Source: Bacteroidota bacterium
GTDB taxonomy: Bacteria; Bacteroidota; Bacteroidia; J057; JADKCL01
Reading direction: 5' to 3'
Assembly (NCBI GenBank): GCA_016718825.1
Contig: JADKCL010000015.1
Span: 62,001 to 126,000 of the forward strand
DNA: 64,000 nt
Shown: one piece after another, positions 8,347 through 17,162 of the stretch
Layout of the letters: every line of letters starts with the position of its first letter
Numbering within the stretch: the stretch's first letter is position 1
Notes under the pieces: generated by a model
What the model was told of the DNA's origin: nothing
The model's database searches: none
What the model saw: the letters and a program-made list of their open reading frames with translations, nothing else
Program-made: the position numbers and the translations under genes

Positions 8347-10359
8347 TTACTTCGGCGCGCGAATTCCGATTTTGAAGGAAGTTCCTTGCCCCACGACGCT
8401 TTCAAATACCAATTCAGCCTGAATCCGCTGCGCCAACGCTTTGACGATGGAAAGCCCAAGTCCAGTCGAACTCTCCCCTCCAGTGGGGCGTGCGCCAAGA
8501 CGCTGGAATTTGCGAAACATTTTTTTCTGGTCTTCCGCCGAAATTCCCGGTCCCTCATCGCGAATCAAAATCCATGCGGTCTCATTCTTCTTTTCCAAGG
8601 AAATGTGGATCGATTTGCCCTTGGGGGTAAACTTGATCGCATTGGAAATCAGGTTGTCCAGAATTCGACCGAGAAGCTTTTCGTCAGCACGGGCCACTAC
8701 CTTGTGAACAGCCAAAGTGATCGCGATCGACTTCTCCGCAGCTGCATTGCTGAATCCATGAAGGGAATGTTCGATTACCTCATCCAAGGCAACTTCGCTC
8801 CATTCGACGCTGAGCTGACTGTTTTCATAAGCATTGAGTTCCAGAAGATCTTGAATCAAACGCCCACCTTCGTCGGAGACTTTTTTGATCATTTGGACAA
8901 ACTTCTCCTGTTCCGGACTCAGTTGGCCCATGGTCGAGATCAGTTCAGCCAAGGCGGCAGAGCGGTTGAGGGGGGCACGAAGGTCATGGGCAACAATTCC
9001 AATCAGCCCGTCTTTTTCAATGTTGACCTCCTCCAATTGTTTGTTTTGCAACGAAAGCACTTCATTCTGCAAGACGATTTCCTCTTGTTGCCGTTTAATT
9101 TCGTCGTTTTTGAGCGTTAAGAGGGTCATCATGCGGTTGCGTTCTCTTCCACGCAGCACGACCACCACCAACAAAGCCACGGTCAGGAAAAAGCCGACTG
9201 AAATGCCAATGGCCAACCACATCCATCGCGACTTTTCTTTCAGATCGCTGATTTTTGCCTCCTCGACAAGGAGCTTTTCTTTGTTCAGAAGCTCAATTTC
9301 AAGTTGTTGGCGTTTGTTTTGGTAGGCCGCCTCGAGTTGCGCGGCCTGTTCGGCCATTTGCGGTCGATAGATGGAATCCTGCATCAAGGCCTCTTTCTCA
9401 AAATGGATGGCGCTCAGCTTGAAACGCCCCATTTTGAAATACAGCCTGCCCCAAAGTTGATGCAATTGTTGAATCCGAATTTTTTCTTGGGCCTCCATCA
9501 CGAGTGGATCAGCCTTTTTGAGCTGAATTTCAGCAGCCTCAAATTCTTCTCGGGCAAGATGCACATTCGCGATGTTCATCAAAGTGTTGCCAATGCTGCT
9601 TTTGGAGGGAACGGCTGCCATGTATTTGTAGCGAAGGGCCGTTTCATACAATTTGATCGCACTATCACCCTCCGTGAAGGGGTTCATGAGATTGGCCAAA
9701 TTGTTATAGGTGGCTGCAAAATGGCCCCAAAGGGTCGTTCCTTGCAAAATTTGGAGGTTTTGAAGCAATTGCTTTTGGGCTTTGACCGTGTCCCCAAGGT
9801 TGGAATAAACCACCGACATGTTGTGCAATGCACCAACCCTGCCTTTTAGATTTTTCTTTTTATCGTAATGCGCCGCGGCCTTGCGCAAACTCGAGAGGGC
9901 TTTGTCATGCTGCTCCAGTTGCGATTGCACCAGCCCGATGCTCATCAACGACCGTCCCATGCCAAGGTCATCTGAAATACTTTGATACAGTTTCAATGCC
10001 TCCAACGAACTCGCCATGCTCAAATCATAAGCGCCCAAATGATTTTGAATTTCGCCATAACAGGCCTTTGCCATCGCCAGACCTGAGATAAAACCGATCG
10101 AATCTGCCAAATGCATGGCATCATTCAGGTAGTCAATCGCAAGTTGGTATTCGCTATAACGTAGCTGCTCGGCAAGTTGGTTGAGAATGTCCACGCGAGA
10201 AGTGTCTTGTGGCGCATTGATCAGCAGAAGTTGAAGGCTATCTGCCCGGCGATTTTGTGCATGCGAGGGCTGTGCCCAACATAGCAGACAAACAACCCAT
10301 ACGATTAATTGAAAATTCGCCAATCGTGAACGCACGAAATTCCTTAGTGGTAACTGCAA
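8347..10359 (-). CDS. TPR-repeat membrane sensor histidine kinase
   Basis: A 670-residue sensor kinase. A signal peptide ends near QPSHAQ (about 35); tetratricopeptide-like repeats fill about 45-345 in the periplasm; a coiled coil (LEIELLNKEKLLVEEAKI) leads to one membrane helix (about 390-410); a second coiled coil precedes HisKA with IVAHDLRAPLNRS, and the ATPase domain shows NLISNAIKF, RDEGPGIS and TGLGLSIVKAL. This is a common Bacteroidota architecture in which periplasmic TPRs are thought to sense protein partners. No cognate response regulator lies beside it. Confidence 0.93.
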   Translation of the reverse strand: MQLPLRNFVRSRLANFQLIVWVVCLLCWAQPSHAQNRRADSLQLLLINAPQDTSRVDILNQLAEQLRYSEYQLAIDYLNDAMHLADSIGFISGLAMAKACYGEIQNHLGAYDLSMASSLEALKLYQSISDDLGMGRSLMSIGLVQSQLEQHDKALSSLRKAAAHYDKKKNLKGRVGALHNMSVVYSNLGDTVKAQKQLLQNLQILQGTTLWGHFAATYNNLANLMNPFTEGDSAIKLYETALRYKYMAAVPSKSSIGNTLMNIANVHLAREEFEAAEIQLKKADPLVMEAQEKIRIQQLHQLWGRLYFKMGRFKLSAIHFEKEALMQDSIYRPQMAEQAAQLEAAYQNKRQQLEIELLNKEKLLVEEAKISDLKEKSRWMWLAIGISVGFFLTVALLVVVVLRGRERNRMMTLLTLKNDEIKRQQEEIVLQNEVLSLQNKQLEEVNIEKDGLIGIVAHDLRAPLNRSAALAELISTMGQLSPEQEKFVQMIKKVSDEGGRLIQDLLELNAYENSQLSVEWSEVALDEVIEHSLHGFSNAAAEKSIAITLAVHKVVARADEKLLGRILDNLISNAIKFTPKGKSIHISLEKKNETAWILIRDEGPGISAEDQKKMFRKFQRLGARPTGGESSTGLGLSIVKALAQRIQAELVFESVVGQGTSFKIGIRAPK

Positions 10360-10477
10360 AACGCATCACAAATTAGTATGCGGGAGTCAGAATCCAAGCG
10401 AAAAGGTCCAATGGAGCTTGAAAAGCACCTAGAAAAGATCGGATGCCTTGTGTGTTCATTTCATTCGGAGTTGGTTA

Positions 10478-11314
10478 TCAATTCGTTTCCTTCAAGGCCG
10501 AGACCAACCTTGCCGAACGCTCAAAATCCACTTCGCGCCGCCAATCCCCATTGACCTTGATGCTGCTCCCGACGATGAATCCGTTACAGAGGCGTGAATA
10601 GTCCGTGATGTTGGTCGCATCAATTCCTGAACCCACCAAAACAGGAAGTGCGGTATGGCCTTGTAAATCATTTAATTCGGAGGTGGATGCGGTTTTGCCC
10701 GTTGCCGAACCGGTCACGATCAAGCCATCGCTATGAAAGAATTCAGCGGCATGCGCTGTCTCGGTCAAGCTGATGTCAGCAGTTGCGGCATGGGCACTGT
10801 GTTTTTTCTTGATGTCGGTGAGAATGAGAATGTTTTCCGCGCCGATTTGTTTGCGGTAGCGCAACAAAGGTCCGGCATCGGCATCCATCCAGCCTTCATC
10901 CGCCAAATGCCCGAATACAAAACCCTCTGCACGGATGAAGTCCAATCCGGCGGCGAGCGATGCCCCCAAGGCGGCCTGATTGGCACCTGCGAGAATCTGC
11001 ATGCCGGTGGGCAGGTTGAAGGCCTTTTTGCAAAGGTAGGCGACCAAGGTCATCAAGGCCGAAACTTCATGCCCGACTTCGCGCCGAAGGTAGGGGAGGT
11101 CGTGCATATTTTCGAGGAGAATCGCGTCCATGCCTGCGCGCTTGAGGGTGGCCGCATCCCGAAGGGCCGCGTCAATGATTGCCTGCACCGAACCGCCATA
11201 CGCGGCTGTTCCCGGCAGGGCTTGGACATGCACCATGCCAATCAAAGGCTGCGCGCAGCGCATCGTTTCCGTAAACTTCTCCATCATCGGAAAATTAGCA
11301 GGGACAGACTGCAT
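10478..11314 (-). CDS. BtpA/SgcQ-family TIM-barrel protein
   Basis: A 278-residue protein of the BtpA family. Typical patterns: PLIGMVHVQALPGTA near the start, then DAILLENMHDLPY, FIRAEGFVFGHLADEG, ILTDIKKKHS, DGLIVTGSATG and PVLVGSGI. The family is a predicted TIM barrel related to phosphate-binding aldolases; cyanobacterial BtpA is linked to photosystem I stability and SgcQ to a sugar operon, so the family name gives no reaction here. The start is uncertain: MEKF at about residue 11 is as good as the first ATG. It lies 12 bp downstream of the lactonase-like gene and is probably co-transcribed. Confidence 0.85.
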   Translation of the reverse strand: MQSVPANFPMMEKFTETMRCAQPLIGMVHVQALPGTAAYGGSVQAIIDAALRDAATLKRAGMDAILLENMHDLPYLRREVGHEVSALMTLVAYLCKKAFNLPTGMQILAGANQAALGASLAAGLDFIRAEGFVFGHLADEGWMDADAGPLLRYRKQIGAENILILTDIKKKHSAHAATADISLTETAHAAEFFHSDGLIVTGSATGKTASTSELNDLQGHTALPVLVGSGIDATNITDYSRLCNGFIVGSSIKVNGDWRREVDFERSARLVSALKETN

Positions 11315-11326
11315 TTACAAGGACGA

Positions 11327-12497
11327 TCATTCTTGAAGCGAACCGTAGGTTCGCATCCAAAGACTTGATGGGTTTTTCATTCGAATGTCTTTCCCCACCG
11401 TGGTCAACATGCCCGTGTTGGAATCCCGCCTGAAGACCACCAAATTCCCCGTAACTTGATTGGCAACGATCAAAAATCCACCGTCGGGACTGATGCAAAA
11501 ATTCCGCGGATGGTCGCCCAGAGTGCTTGAGTACGCCACGAAGGTCAACCCACCGGTAACCGATTCGACCGAAAAAATGGCAAGTGTATTTTCGTTTTCC
11601 CCGCGGTTGGAGGCATACAGAAACCGCCCGTCAGGCGATAGATGAATGTCTGCGCTGCTGTAAATCTCCCGCTGCTTGGAATTGGCAAAAACACTCTGAA
11701 TCGAATCCAAGCGACCATTTTGATAGCGGTAGGCCGTGATCCTTCCGCTCAATTCCTCGATGCAATAGGCAAAATTTCCATTCGGATGGAAAGTCAAATG
11801 CCGCGGGCCTGCAGCGGGGAATGATTTTATGGTCCCTTCCGCGTTTTCTTTCAAAGGCAATGAACCGGCTGCCGAGAAGGCAAACATTCGAATCTTGTCA
11901 GCACCCAAGTCCGGCACGAACAAAAAGCGGCCATCCGGTGAAAATACGGCGGCATGCGGATGGGACTTTTCCTGCCGCAACTTGTACACACTGCTGTCGG
12001 AAAATTGGATTCGCTGCGAATAAGGGCCGATTTCTCCCTTTTCATTGACTGGAAATGCTGCAATCGTTCCTTCCGAATAGTTGGCCACCGCGATCCATTT
12101 TCCATCGGGATGCACCGAAACATAAACCGGATTGGCGCCACCGCTCGGTTGCCTTGAAATGCGTTGCAAACCGCCATGAATGCTGTCAATCGCAAAAGAA
12201 GTTACACCGCCCTCGCTCGGCATCTTCGTTTCGGTGCAGGCGAAAAGAAATTTTCCGTCCGGAGATACCGTAAGGAAGGACGGATTGACGATATGCCCAA
12301 CCTTGCCCATACTTCTTGAGCGAACCGGTTTCAGGATCAAACCCGAAAACCCGGATCCCGTTCCCAGGCTCACCATCGGTATAGCTCCCGACAAAAAGCA
12401 ATGTTTGTGGAGCCGAATGTTGACCAAAAATAAAGCCACTGAGCCCCATCAGCCCAAAAAGCAACCCCAAAATCCGAATGTGGAACGCTACAACCAT
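11327..12497 (-). CDS. Lactonase-type seven-bladed propeller protein, frameshifted
   Basis: Exported relative of 6-phosphogluconolactonase (YbhE/Pgl type). Two minus-strand frames together give one protein. The first (from 12497) supplies a signal peptide ending near GFIFGQ and the typical opening LLFVGSYTDGE...GIRVFGFDPETGSL. The second supplies the rest, with VNPSFLTVSPDGKFLFA, NPVYVSVHPDGKWIAVANY, HPHAAVFSPDGRFLFVPDLG, GPRHLTFHPNG and HPRNFCISPDG. The switch lies at 12306-12308, where a run of three C on the plus strand in place of two explains it. Without the indel the protein is about 390 residues. The enzyme activity is not established for exported Bacteroidota members. Confidence 0.8.
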
Positions 12498-12689
12498 ACT
12501 GAAAATCCTAGTTGAGATGATTCTGAAATCAAAGTGACGATGTTGATATTCAAGGAAATCAAGGCAATCGCTCACAACCCGGGCGCCCATTCCGTCTTAG
12601 ATTCCTGAGGCCCCATTCGATTTACCAGCACCAGAAAAAGGCACCGGTCAACCAAGGAAAATCCTCAATACGCCCACAGCCCCCAAAAA

Positions 12690-12727
12690 CAGACTTTTCA
12701 CTTTTCACTATCCACTTTTCACTTCTC
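12690..12727. repeat. Short imperfect CACTTTT-type tandem tract
   Basis: The intergenic end just before the NUDIX stop codon holds repeated units of the form ACTTTTC/CACTTTTCA. It resembles the short degenerate tracts found between genes elsewhere in this window (for example at 15652-15679). No function can be read from it. Confidence 0.5.
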
Positions 12728-13430
12728 AGGCTTTTTCCCCATGCGTGGCGCACATGAGCGCGACCAATTCCATGATCTGCGGATAAGTTTTGAGTTTTGC
12801 CTCGCGGAGGTCGGCAAGCGGCATCCAATGGACTTCGGTAATGCCTTCGTTGAGCTGTGGGACGAGTTTGGGGCGGCCTTCAATGCTCATGCGGTACCAA
12901 TGGGTGGTTTTGAACCGCCATTTTTCCCTTCTGTCGAAGATGTGGTAGGTACTGCGCAGTAGTTTTCCTACGCGGTGGTCGAGAATCCCGGTTTCTTCAG
13001 CGACTTCGCGCCACGCACCTTGTGGCGTGGCCTCGCCCTTTTCGAGTTTTCCTTTGGGAAGATCCCATTTTCCGTCGCGCACGATCATCAGCAGTTCGTC
13101 AAAATTGTTCACCACGAGTCCGCCGGCCGCTTTGATCGTTTTGAAAGCCTCGATATAGCGGGTCTCAAACGCCCGCATCTCCTCTTCTGTGTTGAACAAC
13201 AGAATCAAATGCGCGCGACGCAAGGCTATCCGGGGATCCTGATGAATCCGCAGCAATTCCTTGCGCTTGAGTCCCGTGGCATCTGTGTAGAAGACTTGGT
13301 TCTGAAAAAACAATTCGCCGCAAAGCAGCCGCTCCTCGATCTGGGCCAAGGGTTGGACCTCAAATGTGAAGTGCGGGTTTTCATGCCGCAGTTCAAAGGA
13401 GATCGCAAAGTTGTCTGCAAATATTTTCAT
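12726..13430 (-). CDS. NUDIX hydrolase
   Basis: Cytoplasmic hydrolase of nucleoside-diphosphate-type substrates. The complete Nudix box is visible: G-x5-E-x7-REVAEETG, in GKLEKGEATPQGAWREVAEE (about residues 133-152). An N-terminal region of about 110 residues precedes it, longer than in minimal Nudix enzymes. The frame stays open up to 13466, but that would overlap the divergent pyrE start at 13448; the ATG at 13430 (MKIFADNF) avoids the overlap. Only 17 bp separate the two starts, so promoters must lie within the opposite coding regions. Substrate unknown. Confidence 0.9.
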   Translation of the reverse strand: MKIFADNFAISFELRHENPHFTFEVQPLAQIEERLLCGELFFQNQVFYTDATGLKRKELLRIHQDPRIALRRAHLILLFNTEEEMRAFETRYIEAFKTIKAAGGLVVNNFDELLMIVRDGKWDLPKGKLEKGEATPQGAWREVAEETGILDHRVGKLLRSTYHIFDRREKWRFKTTHWYRMSIEGRPKLVPQLNEGITEVHWMPLADLREAKLKTYPQIMELVALMCATHGEKA

Positions 13431-13447
13431 AATTTCGCCACCGCAAG

Positions 13448-14101
13448 ATGGAAACTTCGACGACAAAAATCGCAGAGCAACTGTTAAAAATCAAAGCCGT
13501 TCAGCTCCGGCCTGAAAATCCTTATCGTTGGGCATCGGGTTGGCGGTCTCCCGTTTACTGCGATAACCGCCTGACGCTGTCATTTCCAGCTTTTCGCAGG
13601 GAAATCACGGACGCACTCGTGGAAATTATCCTAAAAAATTATCCACAGGCGACGGGTGTTGCCGGCGTAGCCACCGCTGGAATTCCGCAAGGAGCGTTGG
13701 TCGCTGATCGTCTTGGGCTTCCTTACATATATATAAGGTCTGAACCGAAGAAACATGGCATGGGCAATCAGATCGAAGGACGCCTGCAGCCGGAGTTGAA
13801 TTACGTGGTGGTGGAAGACCTGATTTCGACAGGAGGAAGCAGTTTGGCAGCTGTGAAGGCATTGCGCGAGGCCGGAGGGAAGGCTGTCGGGATCGCTGCG
13901 ATGTTTGACTATGGATTCCCGCATTCGGTGAATGCCTTTGCCGATGCCGATTTGGAATGCAATGCCATCGTGATGCTTGATGACCTTTTGGCAAAAGCGG
14001 TGGAAATCCACTATATTCAGCCCGGCGAAATGGAAGTGATCCAGTCGTGGCGGAAAGATCCCGTCGCTTGGACAGCAAAAATTGAAGCTGCAGCCCAATA
14101 A
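13448..14101 (+). CDS. pyrE: Orotate phosphoribosyltransferase
   Basis: Pyrimidine biosynthesis: orotate plus PRPP gives OMP. The 217-residue protein has the PRPP-binding loop VVVEDLISTGGSS (about residues 120-132), the conserved RPENPYRWASGWRSPVYCDNR-type N-terminus (the quoted part spans residues 20-40), and GVATAGIPQGALVADRLGLP. Length is normal. pyrR and pyrB lie 2-3 kb away on the opposite strand, so three pyrimidine genes cluster without one operon. The nuoC-like gene follows after 41 bp. Confidence 0.96.
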   Translation: METSTTKIAEQLLKIKAVQLRPENPYRWASGWRSPVYCDNRLTLSFPAFRREITDALVEIILKNYPQATGVAGVATAGIPQGALVADRLGLPYIYIRSEPKKHGMGNQIEGRLQPELNYVVVEDLISTGGSSLAAVKALREAGGKAVGIAAMFDYGFPHSVNAFADADLECNAIVMLDDLLAKAVEIHYIQPGEMEVIQSWRKDPVAWTAKIEAAAQ

Positions 14102-14142
14102 GGCTTTTTGTAAAATACTGTAAATGAATTGGATTCGATAAT

Positions 14143-14637
14143 ATGAGCGCGATTCAACTGAACGATTACCAAGAAATCCAGGACTGGGTTGTAGGCATCA
14201 ATTCCTATGCTGGCGAAACCACCATCGAGGTCAAAGCCGCCGCAATCGTGCAGGTCTGCGAAATTTTGAAAGAAAAATTCGATTTCAATTACTTGGCCGA
14301 CATCACCGCCATCGACTATTATGTGGATGGCGACCGTTTTGGTGTAGCCTATAATTTGGTGAGCCTCGCCGGCAAAAAGCGTTTGCGCATTCTGGCCCGC
14401 CTTCCAGAGCACGAACCAACGATTCCTACCGTTGTAAAGGTCTGGCAAGCAGCCAATTGGTTTGAACGCGAATGCTGGGACATGATGGGCATCAAATTCC
14501 AAGGTCACCCTGACCTTCGCCGCATCTACATGCCCGAAGACTTTGAATATTTCCCGCTTCGCAAGGAATTCCCCTTGATTGGCATCCCAGGCAGCATTCA
14601 GGTTCCAACGCCTGATGGGCCGAAGGAGTACAAATAA
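14143..14637 (+). CDS. nuoC: NADH-quinone oxidoreductase 30-kDa subunit, isolated
   Basis: The 164-residue protein carries the signature of the respiratory complex I 30-kDa subunit: WFERECWDMMGIKFQGHPDL followed by RRIYMPEDF (about residues 106-135), and the N-terminal pattern DFNYLADITAIDYY. It belongs to the peripheral arm of complex I at the inner membrane. Length matches stand-alone NuoC. What is odd is the place: neither nuoB nor nuoD is beside it, only pyrE upstream and an unrelated exported protein downstream. It could serve the main complex from a displaced locus or be a second copy. Confidence 0.9.
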   Translation: MSAIQLNDYQEIQDWVVGINSYAGETTIEVKAAAIVQVCEILKEKFDFNYLADITAIDYYVDGDRFGVAYNLVSLAGKKRLRILARLPEHEPTIPTVVKVWQAANWFERECWDMMGIKFQGHPDLRRIYMPEDFEYFPLRKEFPLIGIPGSIQVPTPDGPKEYK

Positions 14638-14651
14638 GGAGCAGAATTGTC

Positions 14652-14795
14652 TGAATCAGAATTTACAGAATTTGCAGAATTTTCGGAATCCTGCAGGATT
14701 CTGAATGTAGAAAGTGTCTGTTTTGTGAGTACACTTTGTCCAGCTAGCCACAAAAAATTCTGTTCATTCTGCAAATTCTGAGAGTTCTGATCAAG
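14652..14795. repeat. Imperfect inverted repeat of CAGAATT-type units
   Basis: The left arm (about 14652-14684) is made of CAGAATTT-like words and the right arm (about 14752-14795) is its reverse complement in AATTCTG-like words, with a shared core CAGAATTTGCAGAAT. About 65 bp lie between. The RNA could fold as a long irregular hairpin after nuoC. Similar word-based intergenic repeats are common in Bacteroidota; function unknown. Confidence 0.6.
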
Positions 14796-14883
14796 AATGG
14801 AACAGTTGTTGATAAGTCCTGTTATTGAAATTCTGCTGAATTTCATGTAACTTCGGGACTGTTTGAATAATTTCACGATTGGA

Positions 14884-15537
14884 ATGAGGCATTATCTACT
14901 TATACCATTAGTCTTGGGGCTATCCTTGGTATTGCCTGCAACCATTGATATTTCTGCGCAAGCGCAAGATGACCTGAAGGTTATCTTGGTGGATCTCAAC
15001 GTCAAAAATCCGGCTGATGCTGGGAAATGCTACGGCAATTCCTTTGATTCTAAGCGCGTTGAGCTTTCGCTTGACATGGATGACCCACTCAATACGCTGG
15101 AAGACTTCGCCATGATGGAGGATCCCTTGGAGGGTCCTGACTGCTTTATGCCTGAATTGAAGGTGATCTTCCGTGAATACACCTACGTTTTCAGCATGTA
15201 TTGCACGGCGGTCAAGAAATATGGCAATTCTGCGCCTTTTATTCCTTCTGCAAAGGCCCTGAAGCCTGACGTGGAAATGACGGAATCCGTTGTGGAACTC
15301 TTGGATGATCTCCGCAAAAAGCATTTTGGAACCTCTGTGGACCCCAAGATTGCCGCTGTTTTCAACAAACCGATCAAAATTGAAGACGAAAAAATCGACG
15401 ACTCCGACCTTTTCAAGGAGGATGACGACGACAAAGACATCGAAAAGGATGCCCTCGACAAAGAAGGCTGGTTCGACAAAGTCAAGGATCCGACACTGGA
15501 GGAAGACGAAACTCCAGAGGATGACGGAGACAATTGA
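14884..15537 (+). CDS. Exported acidic protein of unknown function
   Basis: A 217-residue protein starting at the ATG at 14884; a TTG at 14863 is in frame, but the ATG gives the better signal peptide (MRHYLLIPLVLGLSLVLP, cleavage near AQAQ). The mature part has four cysteines or more spread through its first 110 residues and ends in a strongly acidic tail of Asp, Glu and Lys (KEDDDDKDIEKDALDKEGW, about residues 170-188). No family recognised. It is separated from nuoC by the inverted repeat above and faces pyrB across a strong hairpin. Confidence 0.65.
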   Translation: MRHYLLIPLVLGLSLVLPATIDISAQAQDDLKVILVDLNVKNPADAGKCYGNSFDSKRVELSLDMDDPLNTLEDFAMMEDPLEGPDCFMPELKVIFREYTYVFSMYCTAVKKYGNSAPFIPSAKALKPDVEMTESVVELLDDLRKKHFGTSVDPKIAAVFNKPIKIEDEKIDDSDLFKEDDDDKDIEKDALDKEGWFDKVKDPTLEEDETPEDDGDN

Positions 15538-15547
15538 CCCTCTGAAG

Positions 15548-15685
15548 AATGAGAAATTAGAAATTAGAAATGAAAAATGGGTGTTGTATTCGTACGACAC
15601 CCATTTTTCATTCTTCATTGCTCATTTAGCTTCGCTGAATGCTCCGCAATTCTCATTTCTCATTTCTCATTTCTCATTTCTAATT
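15548..15685. repeat. Heptamer tracts in inverted orientation around a hairpin
   Basis: Left of the hairpin there are repeats of AAATTAG/AAATGAG (about 15550-15570); right of it four exact CTCATTT heptamers at 15652-15679 and a diverged one after them. The two tracts are reverse complements, so the whole block is a large imperfect palindrome between two convergent genes. Confidence 0.7.
15572..15609. terminator. Bidirectional hairpin terminator, 17-bp stem with TTCG loop
   Basis: Arms 15572-15588 and 15593-15609 pair over 17 positions with one G-T wobble; the loop is TTCG, a very stable tetraloop closed by an A-T pair. Each arm ends in a run of five A or T outside GGGTGT/ACACCC, so both strands end in U-rich RNA. 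It lies between the convergent acidic-protein gene and pyrB and probably ends transcription from both sides. Confidence 0.8.
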
Positions 15686-15686
15686 G

Positions 15687-16604
15687 CTAACTGCTCATCG
15701 CCAGCAAGTACATCACGGCCATTCGCACAGCAACGCCGTTTTCTACTTGATCCAGAATGATCGCTTGGTCGCAATCGGCCACTTCGGCAGAAATTTCCAC
15801 GCCGCGGTTGATCGGGCCCGGGTGCATGACCACCAATTTTTTCTTGGCAGCTTGGAGGCGCTCCATCGTCAGGCCGTATTGCATGCTGTATTCGCGGAGC
15901 GTCGGAAAATACCGCACATCTTGTCGCTCGAGTTGAATGCGCAGCATGTTGACGGCGTCGGCCCAGTCCAAAGTTTCCTTCAAATCATAACTCACCTCGA
16001 CACCCAATTCGTGGATGTGCTTGGGAATCAGTGTCGGCGGCCCGCAGACGCGCACATGGGCGCCAAGTTTCTGCAGCGCAAAAATGTTGCTCAGCGCGAC
16101 CCGGCTGTGCAGGATATCACCGATGATCGCAACATTCAAGCCCTTCAATTCGCCGAATTTTTCCTGCAAAGAGAAGCAATCCAGCAAAGCTTGCGTCGGG
16201 TGCTCATGTGCGCCATCGCCGGCATTGATGATCTTGGCATCGATGTGCCGGCTCAAAAAGATCGGCGCACCTGCATTGGAATGGCGCATCACGATCATGT
16301 CGACCTTCATCGCCAGGATGTTGTTGACGGTATCCAGCAAGGTTTCCCCCTTTTTGACGCTGCTGCTGCTTGCAGAGAAGTTGATGATATCCGCAGAAAG
16401 CCGCTTCTGTGCCAGCTCAAAGGAGATTCTCGTCCGCGTCGAATTCTCGAAAAAGAGATTCGCCACGGTCACATCCCGCAAGGAAGGTACCTTTTTGATC
16501 GGCCGGTTGATCACATCCTTGAATTCTTGCGCCGTCTTGAGGATCAGCCCAATGTCTTCGGCGGTGATGCCTTGGATGCCTAATAGATGTTTGGAGCTCA
16601 GCAT
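15687..16604 (-). CDS. pyrB: Aspartate carbamoyltransferase catalytic subunit
   Basis: Pyrimidine biosynthesis: carbamoyl phosphate plus aspartate gives carbamoyl aspartate. The 305-residue protein shows the carbamoyl-phosphate site ENSTRTRISFE (about 53-63), DGAHEHPTQALLD (about 130), and HPGPINRGVE near the C-terminus. Length is that of a catalytic subunit; no regulatory subunit gene (pyrI) is adjacent. Its ATG follows the pyrR stop codon without a gap, so the two are translated from one message. Confidence 0.97.
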   Translation of the reverse strand: MLSSKHLLGIQGITAEDIGLILKTAQEFKDVINRPIKKVPSLRDVTVANLFFENSTRTRISFELAQKRLSADIINFSASSSSVKKGETLLDTVNNILAMKVDMIVMRHSNAGAPIFLSRHIDAKIINAGDGAHEHPTQALLDCFSLQEKFGELKGLNVAIIGDILHSRVALSNIFALQKLGAHVRVCGPPTLIPKHIHELGVEVSYDLKETLDWADAVNMLRIQLERQDVRYFPTLREYSMQYGLTMERLQAAKKKLVVMHPGPINRGVEISAEVADCDQAIILDQVENGVAVRMAVMYLLAMSS

Positions 16605-17162
16605 TTATCGCGATTCAATTCTCACACTGTCTTCGCCGCCACTTTCTTTGAGGCGAACAATTACTTTTTCTGAGGGCAGGGCATCGACGGTGATGCCGGT
16701 ATAACGTGCCTCGACGGGCAATTCACGTTGACGGTTGCGGTCCACGAGCACGAGCAATTCGACGGCGCTTGGCCTTCCGAAGGCAAGCATCGCGTCCATC
16801 GCTGCCCGGATGGTGCGTCCTGTATATAAAACGTCATCGATCAGAATGACGCGTTTGCCTTCGACCAAAAAGTCCACCTTGGTGGCATTGGCGAGGAGCG
16901 GGGAGGCGTGTCGGCGAACATCGTCACGGAAAAAAGTCACGTCCAATTCGCCGTAGGGGAGTTTTGCCTCGGGCAACAATTGCTGCAAGAGCCCGTGCAT
17001 GCGGCGGCCCAAATAGACGCCGCGTGGCTGAATGGCGAGCATTGCGCTGTTTTTGAAGTCGATGTGGTGCTCGATCAACTGATGGCAAAGGCGCAGCAGG
17101 GTAACATCGAGTTGCCCAGGCAGGAAAAGGTCTAGAATCTGCGTTGGAGGGGTGCTATCCAT
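16605..17162 (-). CDS. pyrR: Bifunctional pyr regulator / uracil phosphoribosyltransferase
   Basis: PyrR-type protein with a type I PRPP loop, VILIDDVLYTGRTIRAAMD, and the family patterns IQPRGVYLGRRM, DVTFFRDDVRRH and LVLVDRNRQRELP. In several bacteria PyrR binds pyr mRNA and has weak UPRTase activity. The ATG at 17162 (MDSTPPTQ) is preferred over an in-frame upstream codon because it overlaps the EVE gene by only 8 bp, typical of coupled translation. I see no obvious anti-terminator element before pyrB, which is fused to the pyrR stop, so any RNA control would act further upstream. Confidence 0.93.
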   Translation of the reverse strand: MDSTPPTQILDLFLPGQLDVTLLRLCHQLIEHHIDFKNSAMLAIQPRGVYLGRRMHGLLQQLLPEAKLPYGELDVTFFRDDVRRHASPLLANATKVDFLVEGKRVILIDDVLYTGRTIRAAMDAMLAFGRPSAVELLVLVDRNRQRELPVEARYTGITVDALPSEKVIVRLKESGGEDSVRIESR

